Of a stretch of DNA of 64,000 nt, positions 24,768 through 33,968 are shown piece after piece. How positions within the stretch are numbered: the stretch's first letter is position 1; each line of letters opens with the position of its first letter. The notes under the pieces were generated by a model that had not been told where the DNA came from, searched no databases, and worked only from the letters and a program-made list of their open reading frames with translations. Origin of the DNA: Rhizocola hellebori (GTDB lineage: Bacteria > Actinomycetota > Actinomycetes > Mycobacteriales > Micromonosporaceae); contig NZ_BONY01000039.1 in NCBI RefSeq assembly GCF_016862955.1, forward strand, positions 1 to 64,000, written 5' to 3'. Both the position numbers and the translations under genes were made by a program.

Positions 24768-26207
24768 TCAGCCTCCGGGGGTCCCAGGTTGAATGTCCAC
24801 AAACCAGTCACCGGTCAGATATTGGGGCTCGACCGTGATAGTGACCGGCGTGCCGTAGGCGGGATCCGCGACACCGATCGGAAATGACAGGAAGTAGCCG
24901 TGATCGCTGGTGCCATCGTAGGTCCAGAACGATATCGGCAGCTTCCTTCGTTCTCCGTTGAGGCTGATCCAGAGCAGGCCCGGCGTCTGGGAACGGGCGT
25001 GGAGCACGAAAATGCCCGTCCACACGGTCTGAATCTCGTGAACGCCGTCGGCTTCCAGGCGCAGATTCTCCTGCGCTTTCGAGGGCCGGGTCAGCGGCTC
25101 AAGGACGGGATGGCGGCTTGGCAGCGGATACTCCTCGAACGGGACTTCCTGGGCGATAGCAGCCGTGTAAGTGCCCACCGGCGGCAGCGAGGACTTGCCG
25201 TCGCGCGCTCGCACGAAGACGGTGATCACCACCGGCCGGCCAGGCGTCAGGCCCATCGCCTCCGGATAGGATTCGCTGTCATAGCCCCATTCACGTGGCT
25301 GCAGCGACTTGCGAGCGTCGTCGCATCCGCGGACTCCGAAGCGCTCCCGGCCGTTAATCTCGACGGCCACCTCAAATTTGCCTTCTGTCTCGGTGGAACA
25401 GCTGAAGCTGAACCACACCAGGCGGTCCGCGATCGGGGTCCAGGTCATTGTCGTCCTTGGACGGCTGAACGGCGTTTGCGGTATCTCGGCAGCGATGCGC
25501 CTGCCCTCCTCATACTGGCCCGACGGCGTCGGCGACGGGTGGACCGGCTCGCTGCGGCGGTGGCCCAACGGGGTCAGCAGGTAGGCGGAAACCACGACGG
25601 CCACCACTGCGATGACGGCCGCGGCGGTGGCGATCCGGTTGCGGCGGCGCTGCCGGACCCGCTGATGAACACCGGCCAGGCGCTCATGTCCAGCAGGAAT
25701 ATGTGGTACCTGGCCCGGCAACTCGCCATAGGCCGACAGGCTCGGGTCCAGGCGCAGCTTCGCCAGCGCCTTGGCGGCGTAGTTCTTCACCGCGCCCGCC
25801 GAGATGGACATCGCCTCGGCGATCTGAGCCTCGCTGAGATCTTCGAAGTAGCGCAGGACAAGCACCGCCCGCTGCTGCCGCGGAAGCCGCCCCAGCGCGC
25901 GCAGGACCAGGTCGCGATCGTCCACATCGTCATGCGGCCGGGCGGCTTGCGGCTCGGGCAGCTCGGCGGAGGGCACCTCGCCGCGCCAACGCCGGCTCCA
26001 CCACGAGCTGTAGGTGTTGACCAGGATCCGCCGCACGTACGGTTCCGGATCGCCGTCGAGCCGCGGCCACGCCGACCAGGCCCGGACCAGAGCGGTCTGC
26101 AGCAGATCCTCGGCCAGCATGTGGTCCCGCGACAGCAGGAACGCTGTCCGAAACAGCCGATGCGAGCGGGAAAGTACGAACTCGTCGAACCCGGGATGAT
26201 CCTTCAC
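24768..26207 (-). CDS. SigE-type ECF sigma factor fused to membrane anchor and extracytoplasmic domain
   Basis: The 479 residues begin with a complete SigE-family sigma factor: region 2 with FVLSRSHRLFRTAFLL and AEDLLQTALVRAWSAW, a short acidic linker, and region 4 with LPRQQRAVLVLRYFEDLSE and IAEAMSISAGAVKNY (about 1-165). The usual actinobacterial SigE family ends there. This protein continues through a basic stretch (RVRQRRRNR), one TM helix at about 193-212, and a ~265-residue beta-rich domain outside. In many genomes the latter part is a separate gene, so this looks like a sigma factor fused to its membrane partner, which would tether it to the membrane. ATG at 26207 gives the expected region-2 start. 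Confidence 0.88.
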   Translation of the reverse strand: MKDHPGFDEFVLSRSHRLFRTAFLLSRDHMLAEDLLQTALVRAWSAWPRLDGDPEPYVRRILVNTYSSWWSRRWRGEVPSAELPEPQAARPHDDVDDRDLVLRALGRLPRQQRAVLVLRYFEDLSEAQIAEAMSISAGAVKNYAAKALAKLRLDPSLSAYGELPGQVPHIPAGHERLAGVHQRVRQRRRNRIATAAAVIAVVAVVVSAYLLTPLGHRRSEPVHPSPTPSGQYEEGRRIAAEIPQTPFSRPRTTMTWTPIADRLVWFSFSCSTETEGKFEVAVEINGRERFGVRGCDDARKSLQPREWGYDSESYPEAMGLTPGRPVVITVFVRARDGKSSLPPVGTYTAAIAQEVPFEEYPLPSRHPVLEPLTRPSKAQENLRLEADGVHEIQTVWTGIFVLHARSQTPGLLWISLNGERRKLPISFWTYDGTSDHGYFLSFPIGVADPAYGTPVTITVEPQYLTGDWFVDIQPGTPGG

Positions 26208-26259
26208 ACCATAAGGTACCGGTCAGCCACCGGCCCCGGTTGTACCGAACGCTTGCAGA

Positions 26260-27051
26260 TTAGCGTCGCGCTGCCACATGCCAGACGTCGTGGTAGGTGC
26301 GCAGCCGCTTGGGCACGTCGGGCAGCCACTCGCACTTGTCGAGCTGGTCGGGCAGGTAGGCCTCGGCCTGCCAGCCGTGTGCGCGCAGCCAGCCTTCCGG
26401 GTCTGCGTTGGACCCGATGAAGGGCGAGCCGCGATCGATGCAGTAGTCGAGAAACTCACGCAGCTCCGGATCGCTGAGCAGGGCCGGGTCCGGGATGTCC
26501 AGGCAGAGCATGGATCCGGGCGCCGATTGCGCGCTCACCTCGCCCAGTAACCTGTCCGCGTCATCGTCGCTGAGGTAATAGAAGAGACCCTCGATGATCC
26601 AAACCGTCGGCTCATCGGCCCGGTGTCCGGCCTGCACCAGTGTGGGAACCCAGTCGGTGCGCAGATCCGCGTCCAGGGCGAGCACCCTGTTCCTGGGTGT
26701 TCCGAGCGCGGCATGCTTTCCGGCCAGCTGTCCCGGCAGGTCGATCTCATAGAACGTCGCGGCGCCAAGGTCGAGCCGCCAGCCCCGGGCATCGGTGCCT
26801 GCGGCCAGCGACACGATCTGCCGCACTCCGCTGTCAAGCGCTTCGGCTAGAAGTTCATCGCCGAACCTGCCTCGTACCAAGACGATGTCGATGGGCGAAT
26901 GCTGCTCGCGCAACAGGTTGAGCACCCGTTCCGGCTCGGGTCCGGTGAGCCGTTGCGCCCAGGGATCGGTCAGGTAGGGCGTGGACAGCCGGTTCTCCGC
27001 CGCCCTCACCGCTGCCATCCAGTCGTTGGTACTGCGCACAGGCTCACTCAC
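26260..27051 (-). CDS. Class I SAM-dependent methyltransferase, leucine carboxyl MT-like
   Basis: This 263-residue protein belongs to the PPM1/LCMT-type methyltransferases abundant in actinobacteria (TIGR00027-like). It shows the N-terminal TPYLTDPWAQRL region, the SAM-binding IVSLAAGTDARGWRL (motif I, with AGTDAR), the acidic FYEIDLPGQLAGK (motif II), and WIIEGLFYYLSDDD (motif IV), followed by GSMLCLDIPDP. In this family the E-G-hydrophobic-Y-Y/L motif lines the substrate pocket. The methyl acceptor (small-molecule carboxylate or O-nucleophile) cannot be told. It is divergent from the large secreted VWA protein. Confidence 0.88.
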   Translation of the reverse strand: MSEPVRSTNDWMAAVRAAENRLSTPYLTDPWAQRLTGPEPERVLNLLREQHSPIDIVLVRGRFGDELLAEALDSGVRQIVSLAAGTDARGWRLDLGAATFYEIDLPGQLAGKHAALGTPRNRVLALDADLRTDWVPTLVQAGHRADEPTVWIIEGLFYYLSDDDADRLLGEVSAQSAPGSMLCLDIPDPALLSDPELREFLDYCIDRGSPFIGSNADPEGWLRAHGWQAEAYLPDQLDKCEWLPDVPKRLRTYHDVWHVAARR

Positions 27052-27115
27052 CGTCGGATCTTATGACGTTAACTGGCGAAAAGTCCGATTACCCGTGCTC
27101 GGCGCGGCCGCGTCC

Positions 27116-27149
27116 GCAAGGTTGGCGCAAGGTTGCCGTGCAGGTTGCC
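27116..27149 (+). promoter_or_regulatory. Three direct repeats upstream of secreted protease gene
   Basis: GCAAGGTTGGC (27116-27126), GCAAGGTTGCC (27127-27137) and the variant GTGCAGGTTGCC (27138-27149) are head-to-tail units with 11-12-bp pitch, one helical turn. They lie 48 nt before the start of the VWA-protease gene. Such phased repeats are typical binding sites of OmpR/PhoB- or SARP-type activators. Confidence 0.55.
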
Positions 27150-27196
27150 GCACCACCATGAGGCCTCCTCACCACGGAGCTGAATGGAGAAAGCCC

Positions 27197-30100
27197 ATGG
27201 CCATCAAATCGAGACCCAGATGGGCGACAAGCCTTCTGGCCACCATGACGCTGGCGATCGGACTCGTCACGGGGTGGCAGGTCACCGCGGCTGGACCCGC
27301 AAAAGCGGCCGACGAGGTCACCGACCTGGTGTTCCTTGTGGACGGATCGTCCAGCATCGACGCCGCCGATTGGCAGGTGCAAAAGGACGGGCTCAAGGCC
27401 GCGCTGGCCGACCCGGCCGCGTTCCCGCGCAACGGCGGGATCGCGATCGCCGTGGTGCAGTGGTCCTTCGTCAGCGACACCGAACGCACCCGGGTCGAGG
27501 TTCCCCTCACCGTGCTCGACAGCCTGGCCACCGTCAACACGATCGCCGGTCAGATCCAGGCGATGACGCAGATGCAGAACCTGACCAACCCCGGGGACGC
27601 CATCCGCTCGGGAACCGATCTGCTGCTTGCCGGCGGCGAGTCCCCCGCGGACTGGATTTTGTGCATGTCCACCGACGGCATCACCAACAGCGGTGAGGAG
27701 CTCGCGACCGCCGCGGCCTACGCGACCGCGAGCGGAGTGGACAAGTACGCCGTGGTGGCCATCGAGGATCCCGGCGTGGCCACCGGCGACGAGCTGAAGG
27801 CGCACTATGGACCGTTCGTCTTCGGCGGCGGCTCGGTGACCGTGGCCCGCGACTCCGCCGAGATGGCCGACATCATTGTCGGCGGATGTCTGAGCGGACC
27901 GGTGGAGCTGCGGGCGCTTGAGGTGAACCAGTCGGTGCAGGACTGGCATCACTCCGTCCCGCTGATCACCAACAAACCCACCGCGGTAAGGGCTTTCGTG
28001 CAGATGCCGGTGGGCGTGGCCGACCATCTGGTGTCCGGTCGCCTCTATGGCCGGCGCGGCGGCGTCGACCTGCCGGGCAGCCCGCTGCTGGCCCAGAACG
28101 TGGGTGGCTCGATCGTGGTCAAGCAGGACATCGTCGCGCGCCGCGGGGTGCTGGCCGACAGCCTGAACTTCCAGTTGCCGGCGGATTGGCGCAGCGGCAC
28201 CGTCGAGCTCAGGTTCGAGGCCGCCGGCGCGCCGGTCATCTGCAAGGAGCCGACGGGGCCAGGTGCCAACCCGGCCAACGACTGTGTGGTGACGGTGTCC
28301 TTCCAGGACGAGGTCACCCCGCAGGTCAGGTTCATCGGCGTGCGCTACACCGAGGCGGGCACCGCCTTCCAGCCGACGACAGCGCAGCTTTCCGAGCAGA
28401 TGTTCCGCTTCCAGTCGATCCTGCCGGTGGCCGCCATCAACGCCACGATGGACACCATGGGCGACTACCCCACCAAGCCCGCCCTGTCCACGGTGAACTC
28501 CGACCTCGCCTCGAAACGGACGCTCGACGGGGCAAGCAGCCAGTCTCGGTACTACGGAGTGCTTGACGGATATGGCGGCGGCTTGGCCAACAACATCCCC
28601 GGCACCGTCTCCTCCGGCTTCCTGGAAGGCGTCGGCGCCATTGGCAGCACCGGATACAGCCGCAACATCGGCCCACACGAGATAGGCCACAACCTTGGCC
28701 GCCATCACGCCGTCGACCCGACGCTGCCGCCGCTGAACAACGGTCTGCTCGTGGGCTATTGCGGTGAGGTCGCCGGTCCGTCCGCGCCCGGCCACACGCC
28801 TTTCGAGACCGTCAACGGCAGTAAGCGGCCCGTCCTCGGATCGCTCAGCGATGGGGCGGACAACGAGGTCTGGGGTTTGGACAACCGGATGCTGACCGAC
28901 AACACCCATCTAGCGGTCGTCGATCCCCGGCAGACCTTCGAGCTGATGGGTTACTGCGGCGGCAGCGCGCAGGGCAAGTGGGTGTCCCGCTTCACCTATA
29001 CCGGTCTGATGGGTTCCTTCCCGGCGGCAGCGGGCGTGTCCGTCGCGAGCGCCGACTTCGTGTTGGTGAGCGGCAAGATTGACTTCGCCGCCAACACCGC
29101 CGTGGTAGCGCCGATCGTGACGGCCACGGGCAGCATCGCGACGCCTGCGCCGGGCGACTATCGGGTGCGGCTGCTCAACTCGAGCGGGGCGGAGCTGGCC
29201 GGGGCGGCCTTCACCCCGGAGGTGATGGACGCCGACGCGGCCGGGCCGGGCAAGCCCACCGGTCCCCCGATCGGGCTGATCAACGTGCAGCTCGCCAAGC
29301 CCGCCAGCCCCATCGCCGCGGTGGTGGTCCTGCACAACGGCCAGGAGATAGGCAGGATCAACGCCACGGCCAACGCCCCGACCGTGCAGATCCTCAGCCC
29401 GGCCGGTGGCGCGAACCTCACCACGCCCACGGTCACCCTGCAGTGGCAGGGCAGCGACCCCGACCAGAACCCGCTGAAATACACGGTTCTCTACAGTGCC
29501 GACAACGGTGGTACGTGGGACACGCTCGCCGTCAACACGCCGGCCACCACGCTGACGCTGGCCCGCTCGGAGCTGCCCGCCTCGGCGGCCGCCCGGCTGA
29601 AGGTGATCGCCTCCGACGGGGCGCGCACCGCCTCGGCGACATCGAGCTCGTTCACGGTCGCCAACAACGCCCCGTTCGCCGCTACCGACCACTCCGTCCA
29701 GGATCGGTTGTTCTCCAGTGTGCAGAACATTCACCTGCGCGGCTTCGGTTTCGACGCGGAGGAGGGCGCATTGACCGGAGCCTCGCTCAAGTGGACCTCC
29801 AATGTGGACGGCCCGCTGGGCACCGGCAACGAGCTGACGGTCAACGCCTTGAGTCTCACGGCCGGCACCCATCAGCTGACCCTCACCGCGACCGATGGCA
29901 CCGGCACGACGGCGACCTCGACCCAGACCGTGCACATCTATCGGGTGGCCCCGCCACGGCCGGGCATCACGATCAGCGCCGGTGGACCCTACACCGGGCA
30001 GGAGGGCGCACCGGTGACGGTGACCGGCACGGTGTCCGATCCGGACAGTCTCGGTTCCACGAGCCAGTGGAGCATCGCCCCCAACGGCGACGTGGATCCG

Positions 30101-31006
30101 GGTAGCAGCTGCACGATCGCCGACCCGGCAGCCCTTTCCACCACAGTCACCTGTACCGACAACGGCACCTTCACCTTGACGCTGACCGCGCACGACGGGG
30201 TCAGCCCGCGCACGATCAGCCAGACCAGCACGGTGGTGCTGGGCCAGGCCGATCCGGTGGTGTCCATCTCCGCACCCGGCACCGGGGCGATGTTCGCCGC
30301 GAACACGCCGGTGGCGCTCAGCGCGACCTTCACCGACGCTGGACACAACGACACCCACACCTGCACGGTCGACTTCGGCGACGCCACGCCGATCGCCATC
30401 GGACAGGTGACCCAGGCGCCTGGCTCCGGCACGTGCAGCGCCACCCACCCCTACACCCAGCTCGGCCCGCACACCGTCGTGGTGAGAGTCACCGATGACA
30501 ACGGCCGCTCCGCGACCGCGAGCATCACCGTGGTGATCTACCTGCCCGGGGAAGCGTTCGCCGTCAACGCCACCGGGCTGGTGACGATCGCCAAGACGCC
30601 GTTGGCCACCTGCCCGCCGAACAAGTCGCTCACCTTGGCGACGTTCAGCGCCGGGATAATCTCGGTCAACGGGCTCACCGCCAGCTGCGCGGTGGACTCG
30701 GGCACGGGGCAGACCACCGCGTCGGCCTCGGTCGACCAGACCAGCGTGCTCGGCGGCGCCATCACCATCACCGGCATCCAGAGCAGCTGTGTGGCCAATG
30801 CCGGTGGGGTGACCCGTACCTCCAGTGTGGGCGCCATCAACGGGATCCCCATCGGGCAGGGCTCTGGATCGATCACCGTGCCGCTGGTGGCCCAGGTGTT
30901 CTACAACGAGTCCTCGACCGTCAACGGCCAGCAGATCCGAACCGCCATCCGGATACAGACCCTGCTGGGTCAACAGATCATCCTCGGCAGCTGCCGGCTC
31001 GGCTGA
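27197..31006 (+). CDS. Secreted VWA-domain protein with metzincin-type zinc motif and Ig-like repeats
   Basis: The 1269-residue exported protein uses ATG at 27197, with GGAGAAAG upstream. A signal peptide (about 1-38) is followed by a von Willebrand A domain at ~42-232 with MIDAS residues DGSSS. A second domain (from VELRALEVNQSVQDWHHSVP) leads to the zinc motif HEIGHNLGRHH at 494-504, which fits HExxHxxGxxH of metzincins, and a Met-turn candidate FELMGYC near 583. C-terminal of this are several Ig/PKD-like beta-domains (about 730-1125) and a terminal beta-rich domain with paired cysteines. It is probably an extracellular protease or adhesin that binds its target through VWA. It is followed by a terminator hairpin. 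Confidence 0.85.
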   Translation: MAIKSRPRWATSLLATMTLAIGLVTGWQVTAAGPAKAADEVTDLVFLVDGSSSIDAADWQVQKDGLKAALADPAAFPRNGGIAIAVVQWSFVSDTERTRVEVPLTVLDSLATVNTIAGQIQAMTQMQNLTNPGDAIRSGTDLLLAGGESPADWILCMSTDGITNSGEELATAAAYATASGVDKYAVVAIEDPGVATGDELKAHYGPFVFGGGSVTVARDSAEMADIIVGGCLSGPVELRALEVNQSVQDWHHSVPLITNKPTAVRAFVQMPVGVADHLVSGRLYGRRGGVDLPGSPLLAQNVGGSIVVKQDIVARRGVLADSLNFQLPADWRSGTVELRFEAAGAPVICKEPTGPGANPANDCVVTVSFQDEVTPQVRFIGVRYTEAGTAFQPTTAQLSEQMFRFQSILPVAAINATMDTMGDYPTKPALSTVNSDLASKRTLDGASSQSRYYGVLDGYGGGLANNIPGTVSSGFLEGVGAIGSTGYSRNIGPHEIGHNLGRHHAVDPTLPPLNNGLLVGYCGEVAGPSAPGHTPFETVNGSKRPVLGSLSDGADNEVWGLDNRMLTDNTHLAVVDPRQTFELMGYCGGSAQGKWVSRFTYTGLMGSFPAAAGVSVASADFVLVSGKIDFAANTAVVAPIVTATGSIATPAPGDYRVRLLNSSGAELAGAAFTPEVMDADAAGPGKPTGPPIGLINVQLAKPASPIAAVVVLHNGQEIGRINATANAPTVQILSPAGGANLTTPTVTLQWQGSDPDQNPLKYTVLYSADNGGTWDTLAVNTPATTLTLARSELPASAAARLKVIASDGARTASATSSSFTVANNAPFAATDHSVQDRLFSSVQNIHLRGFGFDAEEGALTGASLKWTSNVDGPLGTGNELTVNALSLTAGTHQLTLTATDGTGTTATSTQTVHIYRVAPPRPGITISAGGPYTGQEGAPVTVTGTVSDPDSLGSTSQWSIAPNGDVDPGSSCTIADPAALSTTVTCTDNGTFTLTLTAHDGVSPRTISQTSTVVLGQADPVVSISAPGTGAMFAANTPVALSATFTDAGHNDTHTCTVDFGDATPIAIGQVTQAPGSGTCSATHPYTQLGPHTVVVRVTDDNGRSATASITVVIYLPGEAFAVNATGLVTIAKTPLATCPPNKSLTLATFSAGIISVNGLTASCAVDSGTGQTTASASVDQTSVLGGAITITGIQSSCVANAGGVTRTSSVGAINGIPIGQGSGSITVPLVAQVFYNESSTVNGQQIRTAIRIQTLLGQQIILGSCRLG

Positions 31007-31030
31007 CCACCGGGGTCAGCGCCGCGACAA

Positions 31031-31064
31031 CTGGCTCGCCGGATTGTGCCACCCGGCGAGCCAG
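31031..31064 (+). terminator. Hairpin terminator
   Basis: A 12-bp perfect inverted repeat (CTGGCTCGCCGG at 31031-31042, CCGGCGAGCCAG at 31053-31064) with a 10-nt loop begins 24 nt after the VWA-protease stop; ATTTT follows at 31076. Confidence 0.75.
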
Positions 31065-31151
31065 CCAATACCGCCATTTTGACCCGGTGAGCCTTGCCGG
31101 GATGCGACATTCGAGGGGCACCCCTGTCGTCGCCAGCCGGAGAGGTTCCAA

Positions 31152-31904
31152 GTGACGTCCTCTCTGGTGTTCCTGGGCCACTCGACGGTCCTGCTCGACA
31201 TCGGCGGGGTGCGGGTGCTCACCGATCCGGTGCTGCGCGGGCGCCTGACGTTTCTGAGCCGGGTGGTCGCGCCGGTGGCGCCCGCCGACTACGCCAATGT
31301 CGATGTCGTGGTGCTGTCCCACCTGCACCACGATCACTGCGATCCGGCCTCGCTGGCGCTGCTCGGCCGCGACGTCCAGCTGGTAGCGCCGGACGGGGCC
31401 GCCGGATTCCTGCGGGGGCGCGGATTCCGGCGCGTGGTCACGCTGGCAGTGGGTCAGTCGCACGCGGTGGGGGCGGTGACCGTCACCGCGACCCGGGCGG
31501 TGCACGACGGCCGGCGGGAGCCGTTCGGGCCCCGGGCCGCCGCGGTCGGGTACCTCATCGGATCCAGCGATACCGTCGCCTATTTCGCCGGTGACACAGA
31601 TCTGTTCGCCGGGATGCGCGACCTCTGCCCCGACCTCGATCTGGCTCTGATCCCGGTGTGGGGATGGGGCCCGAACCTCGGCCCGGGACACCTCAACCCG
31701 CAACGCGCCGCCGAAGCCGTCGCCCTGCTGCGCCCCCGCCGAGCCGTGCCAATCCATTGGGGCACCCTGTTCCCTTATGGGTTGCGGGGCTTCTACTCCG
31801 ATCGGCTCCGCAGACCGGCTCGCGCCTTCGCCAGCGCGGTGGCGGCCCGCGGGCTGCCCACCGAGGTGCGGCTGCTGGCACCGGGCAGCGGGCTGACATG
31901 GTAG
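31152..31904 (+). CDS. MBL-fold metallo-hydrolase (UlaG/PhnP-like)
   Basis: This 250-residue metallo-beta-lactamase-fold protein shows all metal-ligand motifs: SHLHHDHCD (HxHxDH), a His in ATRAVHDGR, the Asp in YFAGDTDLF, and a final His in PIHWGT. The pattern of FLGHSTVLLDIGGVRVLTDP at the start is typical of the L-ascorbate-6-phosphate lactonase/NAPE-PLD-like branch, so it probably hydrolyses a phosphodiester or lactone. GTG at 31152 follows GAGAGGTTCCAA. The downstream phosphodiesterase gene starts within its last codons, so the two are likely one operon. Confidence 0.88.
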   Translation: MTSSLVFLGHSTVLLDIGGVRVLTDPVLRGRLTFLSRVVAPVAPADYANVDVVVLSHLHHDHCDPASLALLGRDVQLVAPDGAAGFLRGRGFRRVVTLAVGQSHAVGAVTVTATRAVHDGRREPFGPRAAAVGYLIGSSDTVAYFAGDTDLFAGMRDLCPDLDLALIPVWGWGPNLGPGHLNPQRAAEAVALLRPRRAVPIHWGTLFPYGLRGFYSDRLRRPARAFASAVAARGLPTEVRLLAPGSGLTW

Positions 31905-33913
31905 CCATGAGCCGCTGGTGGCCCGGTGGTCAAGCGCGGCTTGCCCTGCCGGTCCTCCTGCTGGACTGGGCGGCGCTGGGCATCGCGATCGCTGTCACGC
32001 CCGGGCTTTCCGCGAACACGGGCTGGGATGTGCTGCTGGCCGCGGTGCTGCTCGCGATCGCCGCCGCGCTGCTGCGGCCGCTGTTCGCCGCTTTCGCCGC
32101 CAGGCTCGGCTGGGCCGGTGTGGTGGCGGGATGGCTGTTGACCCAGGCGTTGCTCGTCTACCTGGCCCTGTCGGTGACCCCCAACATTCAGGTGAGCGGC
32201 TTCTGGCCGGCGTTCTGGGCGTCGTGGATCTACTCCGTGCTCGTCAGCGCCGGGATGTGGGTCGTCACCGCCGGCGACAACACGGCTGTGCTGGCGCATC
32301 TGTTGCGCACCACCAGGAAGAGCCGCCACGCGGCCGACACCACCACCGTGCCCGGAGTGGTGATGATCCAGATTGACGGGCTGTCGGCGCCCCTCGCCCG
32401 CTGGGCGATCCAGGCGGGAAACCTGCCGACGCTGACCCGGTGGATCCGGTCGGGCAGCCACAAGCTGGTGGAGTGGCACGCGCAGATGCCGGCGACCACA
32501 CCGGCGAGCCAGGCCGGTCTGCTGCACGGGGCCAGCGCGCACGTGCCCGCGTTTCGCTGGCTGGAGAAGCAGACCGGCCGGCTCGTGGTCACCAACCATC
32601 CCAAGGACGCCGAATACGTGGAGCGCGGTTTCTCCGACGGGCGGGGCCTGCTCGCCGACGGCGGAGTGAGCATTAGCAACGTCTTCTCCGGCGACGCGCC
32701 CGTCAGCCTGCTGACGATGAGCACCGTGGCGCGCAAGGGCGCGCGACGCGGCCCCAGCCGGGAGGTCAGCACCTATCTCGTCGACCCGTTCGGGCTCACC
32801 CGCTCACTGGTACTGACCGTCGGCGAGATGGTCAAAGAGGTGTTCCAGGCGCGGCGGCAGCGGGCCCGCGACATCGAGCCCAGGGTGCATCGCGAGGCCT
32901 CCTACGTGGCGCTGCGTGGCGTGACCAACGTCCTGCTGCGCGACCTCAACCTGAACCTGGCGGCAGAGCACATGATGCGGGGCGCGCCGGTCATCTACTG
33001 CGATTTCGTCGACTACGACGAGATCGCCCACCACGCCGGTCCCACCCGGGCCGAGTCGCTTGCCTCACTGGACGGCATCGACTGGGTGCTGGGAAAGCTG
33101 GAACAGCTTGCGGCGCAAACCCCTCGCCCGTACCACCTAGTGGTTCTTTCTGATCATGGACAGAGTCAGGGCGCGACCTTCCTGCAGCGCTACGGAATGA
33201 CGCTGGAGGCTCTGGTCCGAAAGCTGATGTCGGGCGATGGCACGGATCTGGCCGGCGCTCCCGAAAACGAGCAGTGGGGCCGGGTCCGCGCCCTGCTGAC
33301 CGAGGTCAGCGGGGAGCAGAAGGCGATCGGCAAGCTGACCAAAAGCGTGCTGGCGGCGCGTGACGAGCCACCCGCGCCCAGCCCGGACGACGGTACGGAG
33401 CTGGTCGTCATCGCCTCCGGCAACCTGGGCATGGTCTACCTCGCCCGGGAACGCCGCCGCCTGACGGTGGAGGAGATCGAGGCGCGGCACCCGAATCTGC
33501 TGACCGGGCTCGTCACCCACCCCGGCATCGGGTTCGTGATGGTGCGATCGGGTTCGCGCGGGCCGATCGTCCTCGGCCGCGACGGCGTCCACCATCTCGT
33601 CGACGGCCGGATCGACGGCTCGGATCCGCTGGCCGAATTCGGCCCGCACGCGGCCGACGACCTCAGACGCCACGACACCCTGCCGCACGTCGGCGACATC
33701 GTGCTCAACAGCCTGATGGATGCCGCGACCGGTGAGGTGGCCGCTTTCGAGGAACTGGTCGGCTGCCACGGCGGGCTGGGCGGATGGCAGACCCGGCCGA
33801 TGCTGATCCACCCCGCGCACTGGCCGGGGCCGGGATCGTTCATCGGCGCCGACGCGGTACACCATCAGCTGGTGCATTGGCTAAAGGACCTCGGTCTTCG
33901 CGCCGAGCAATAG
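31898..33913 (+). CDS. Membrane-anchored alkaline-phosphatase-superfamily phosphodiesterase
   Basis: The 671-residue protein has four N-terminal TM helices (about 10-130) followed by a type I phosphodiesterase/nucleotide pyrophosphatase domain. Metal and nucleophile motifs are visible: VVMIQIDGL (first Asp), MPATTPASQAGLLHG (Thr/Ser nucleophile), YCDFVDYDEIAHHAG (Asp and His), VLSDHGQSQG (Asp-His), and GCHGGLGGWQT near the end. The N-terminal hydrophobic part resembles phage-holin-family four-TM modules. ATG at 31898 overlaps the MBL gene; ATG at 31907 is an alternative. The substrate may be a cell-envelope phosphodiester. The catalytic part would face outward if the even number of helices leaves both ends on the same side, which I cannot determine. 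Confidence 0.85.
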   Translation: MVAMSRWWPGGQARLALPVLLLDWAALGIAIAVTPGLSANTGWDVLLAAVLLAIAAALLRPLFAAFAARLGWAGVVAGWLLTQALLVYLALSVTPNIQVSGFWPAFWASWIYSVLVSAGMWVVTAGDNTAVLAHLLRTTRKSRHAADTTTVPGVVMIQIDGLSAPLARWAIQAGNLPTLTRWIRSGSHKLVEWHAQMPATTPASQAGLLHGASAHVPAFRWLEKQTGRLVVTNHPKDAEYVERGFSDGRGLLADGGVSISNVFSGDAPVSLLTMSTVARKGARRGPSREVSTYLVDPFGLTRSLVLTVGEMVKEVFQARRQRARDIEPRVHREASYVALRGVTNVLLRDLNLNLAAEHMMRGAPVIYCDFVDYDEIAHHAGPTRAESLASLDGIDWVLGKLEQLAAQTPRPYHLVVLSDHGQSQGATFLQRYGMTLEALVRKLMSGDGTDLAGAPENEQWGRVRALLTEVSGEQKAIGKLTKSVLAARDEPPAPSPDDGTELVVIASGNLGMVYLARERRRLTVEEIEARHPNLLTGLVTHPGIGFVMVRSGSRGPIVLGRDGVHHLVDGRIDGSDPLAEFGPHAADDLRRHDTLPHVGDIVLNSLMDAATGEVAAFEELVGCHGGLGGWQTRPMLIHPAHWPGPGSFIGADAVHHQLVHWLKDLGLRAEQ

Positions 33914-33916
33914 AAA

Positions 33917-33945
33917 GGCGACCGGCCCTCATCGAGCCGGTCGCC
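33917..33945. terminator. Bidirectional hairpin terminator
   Basis: A 10-bp perfect stem (GGCGACCGGC at 33917-33926, GCCGGTCGCC at 33936-33945) followed by CCTTGTTGTTGT lies between convergent genes. Confidence 0.8.
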
Positions 33946-33968
33946 CCTTGTTGTTGTGCTGGTTGAGG

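Noticed and set aside
27089-30973. Two large minus-strand frames opposite the VWA-protease gene
   Set aside because: They have Arg/Gly/His-rich composition and no motifs; the plus strand has a signal peptide, VWA MIDAS and HExxH motif.
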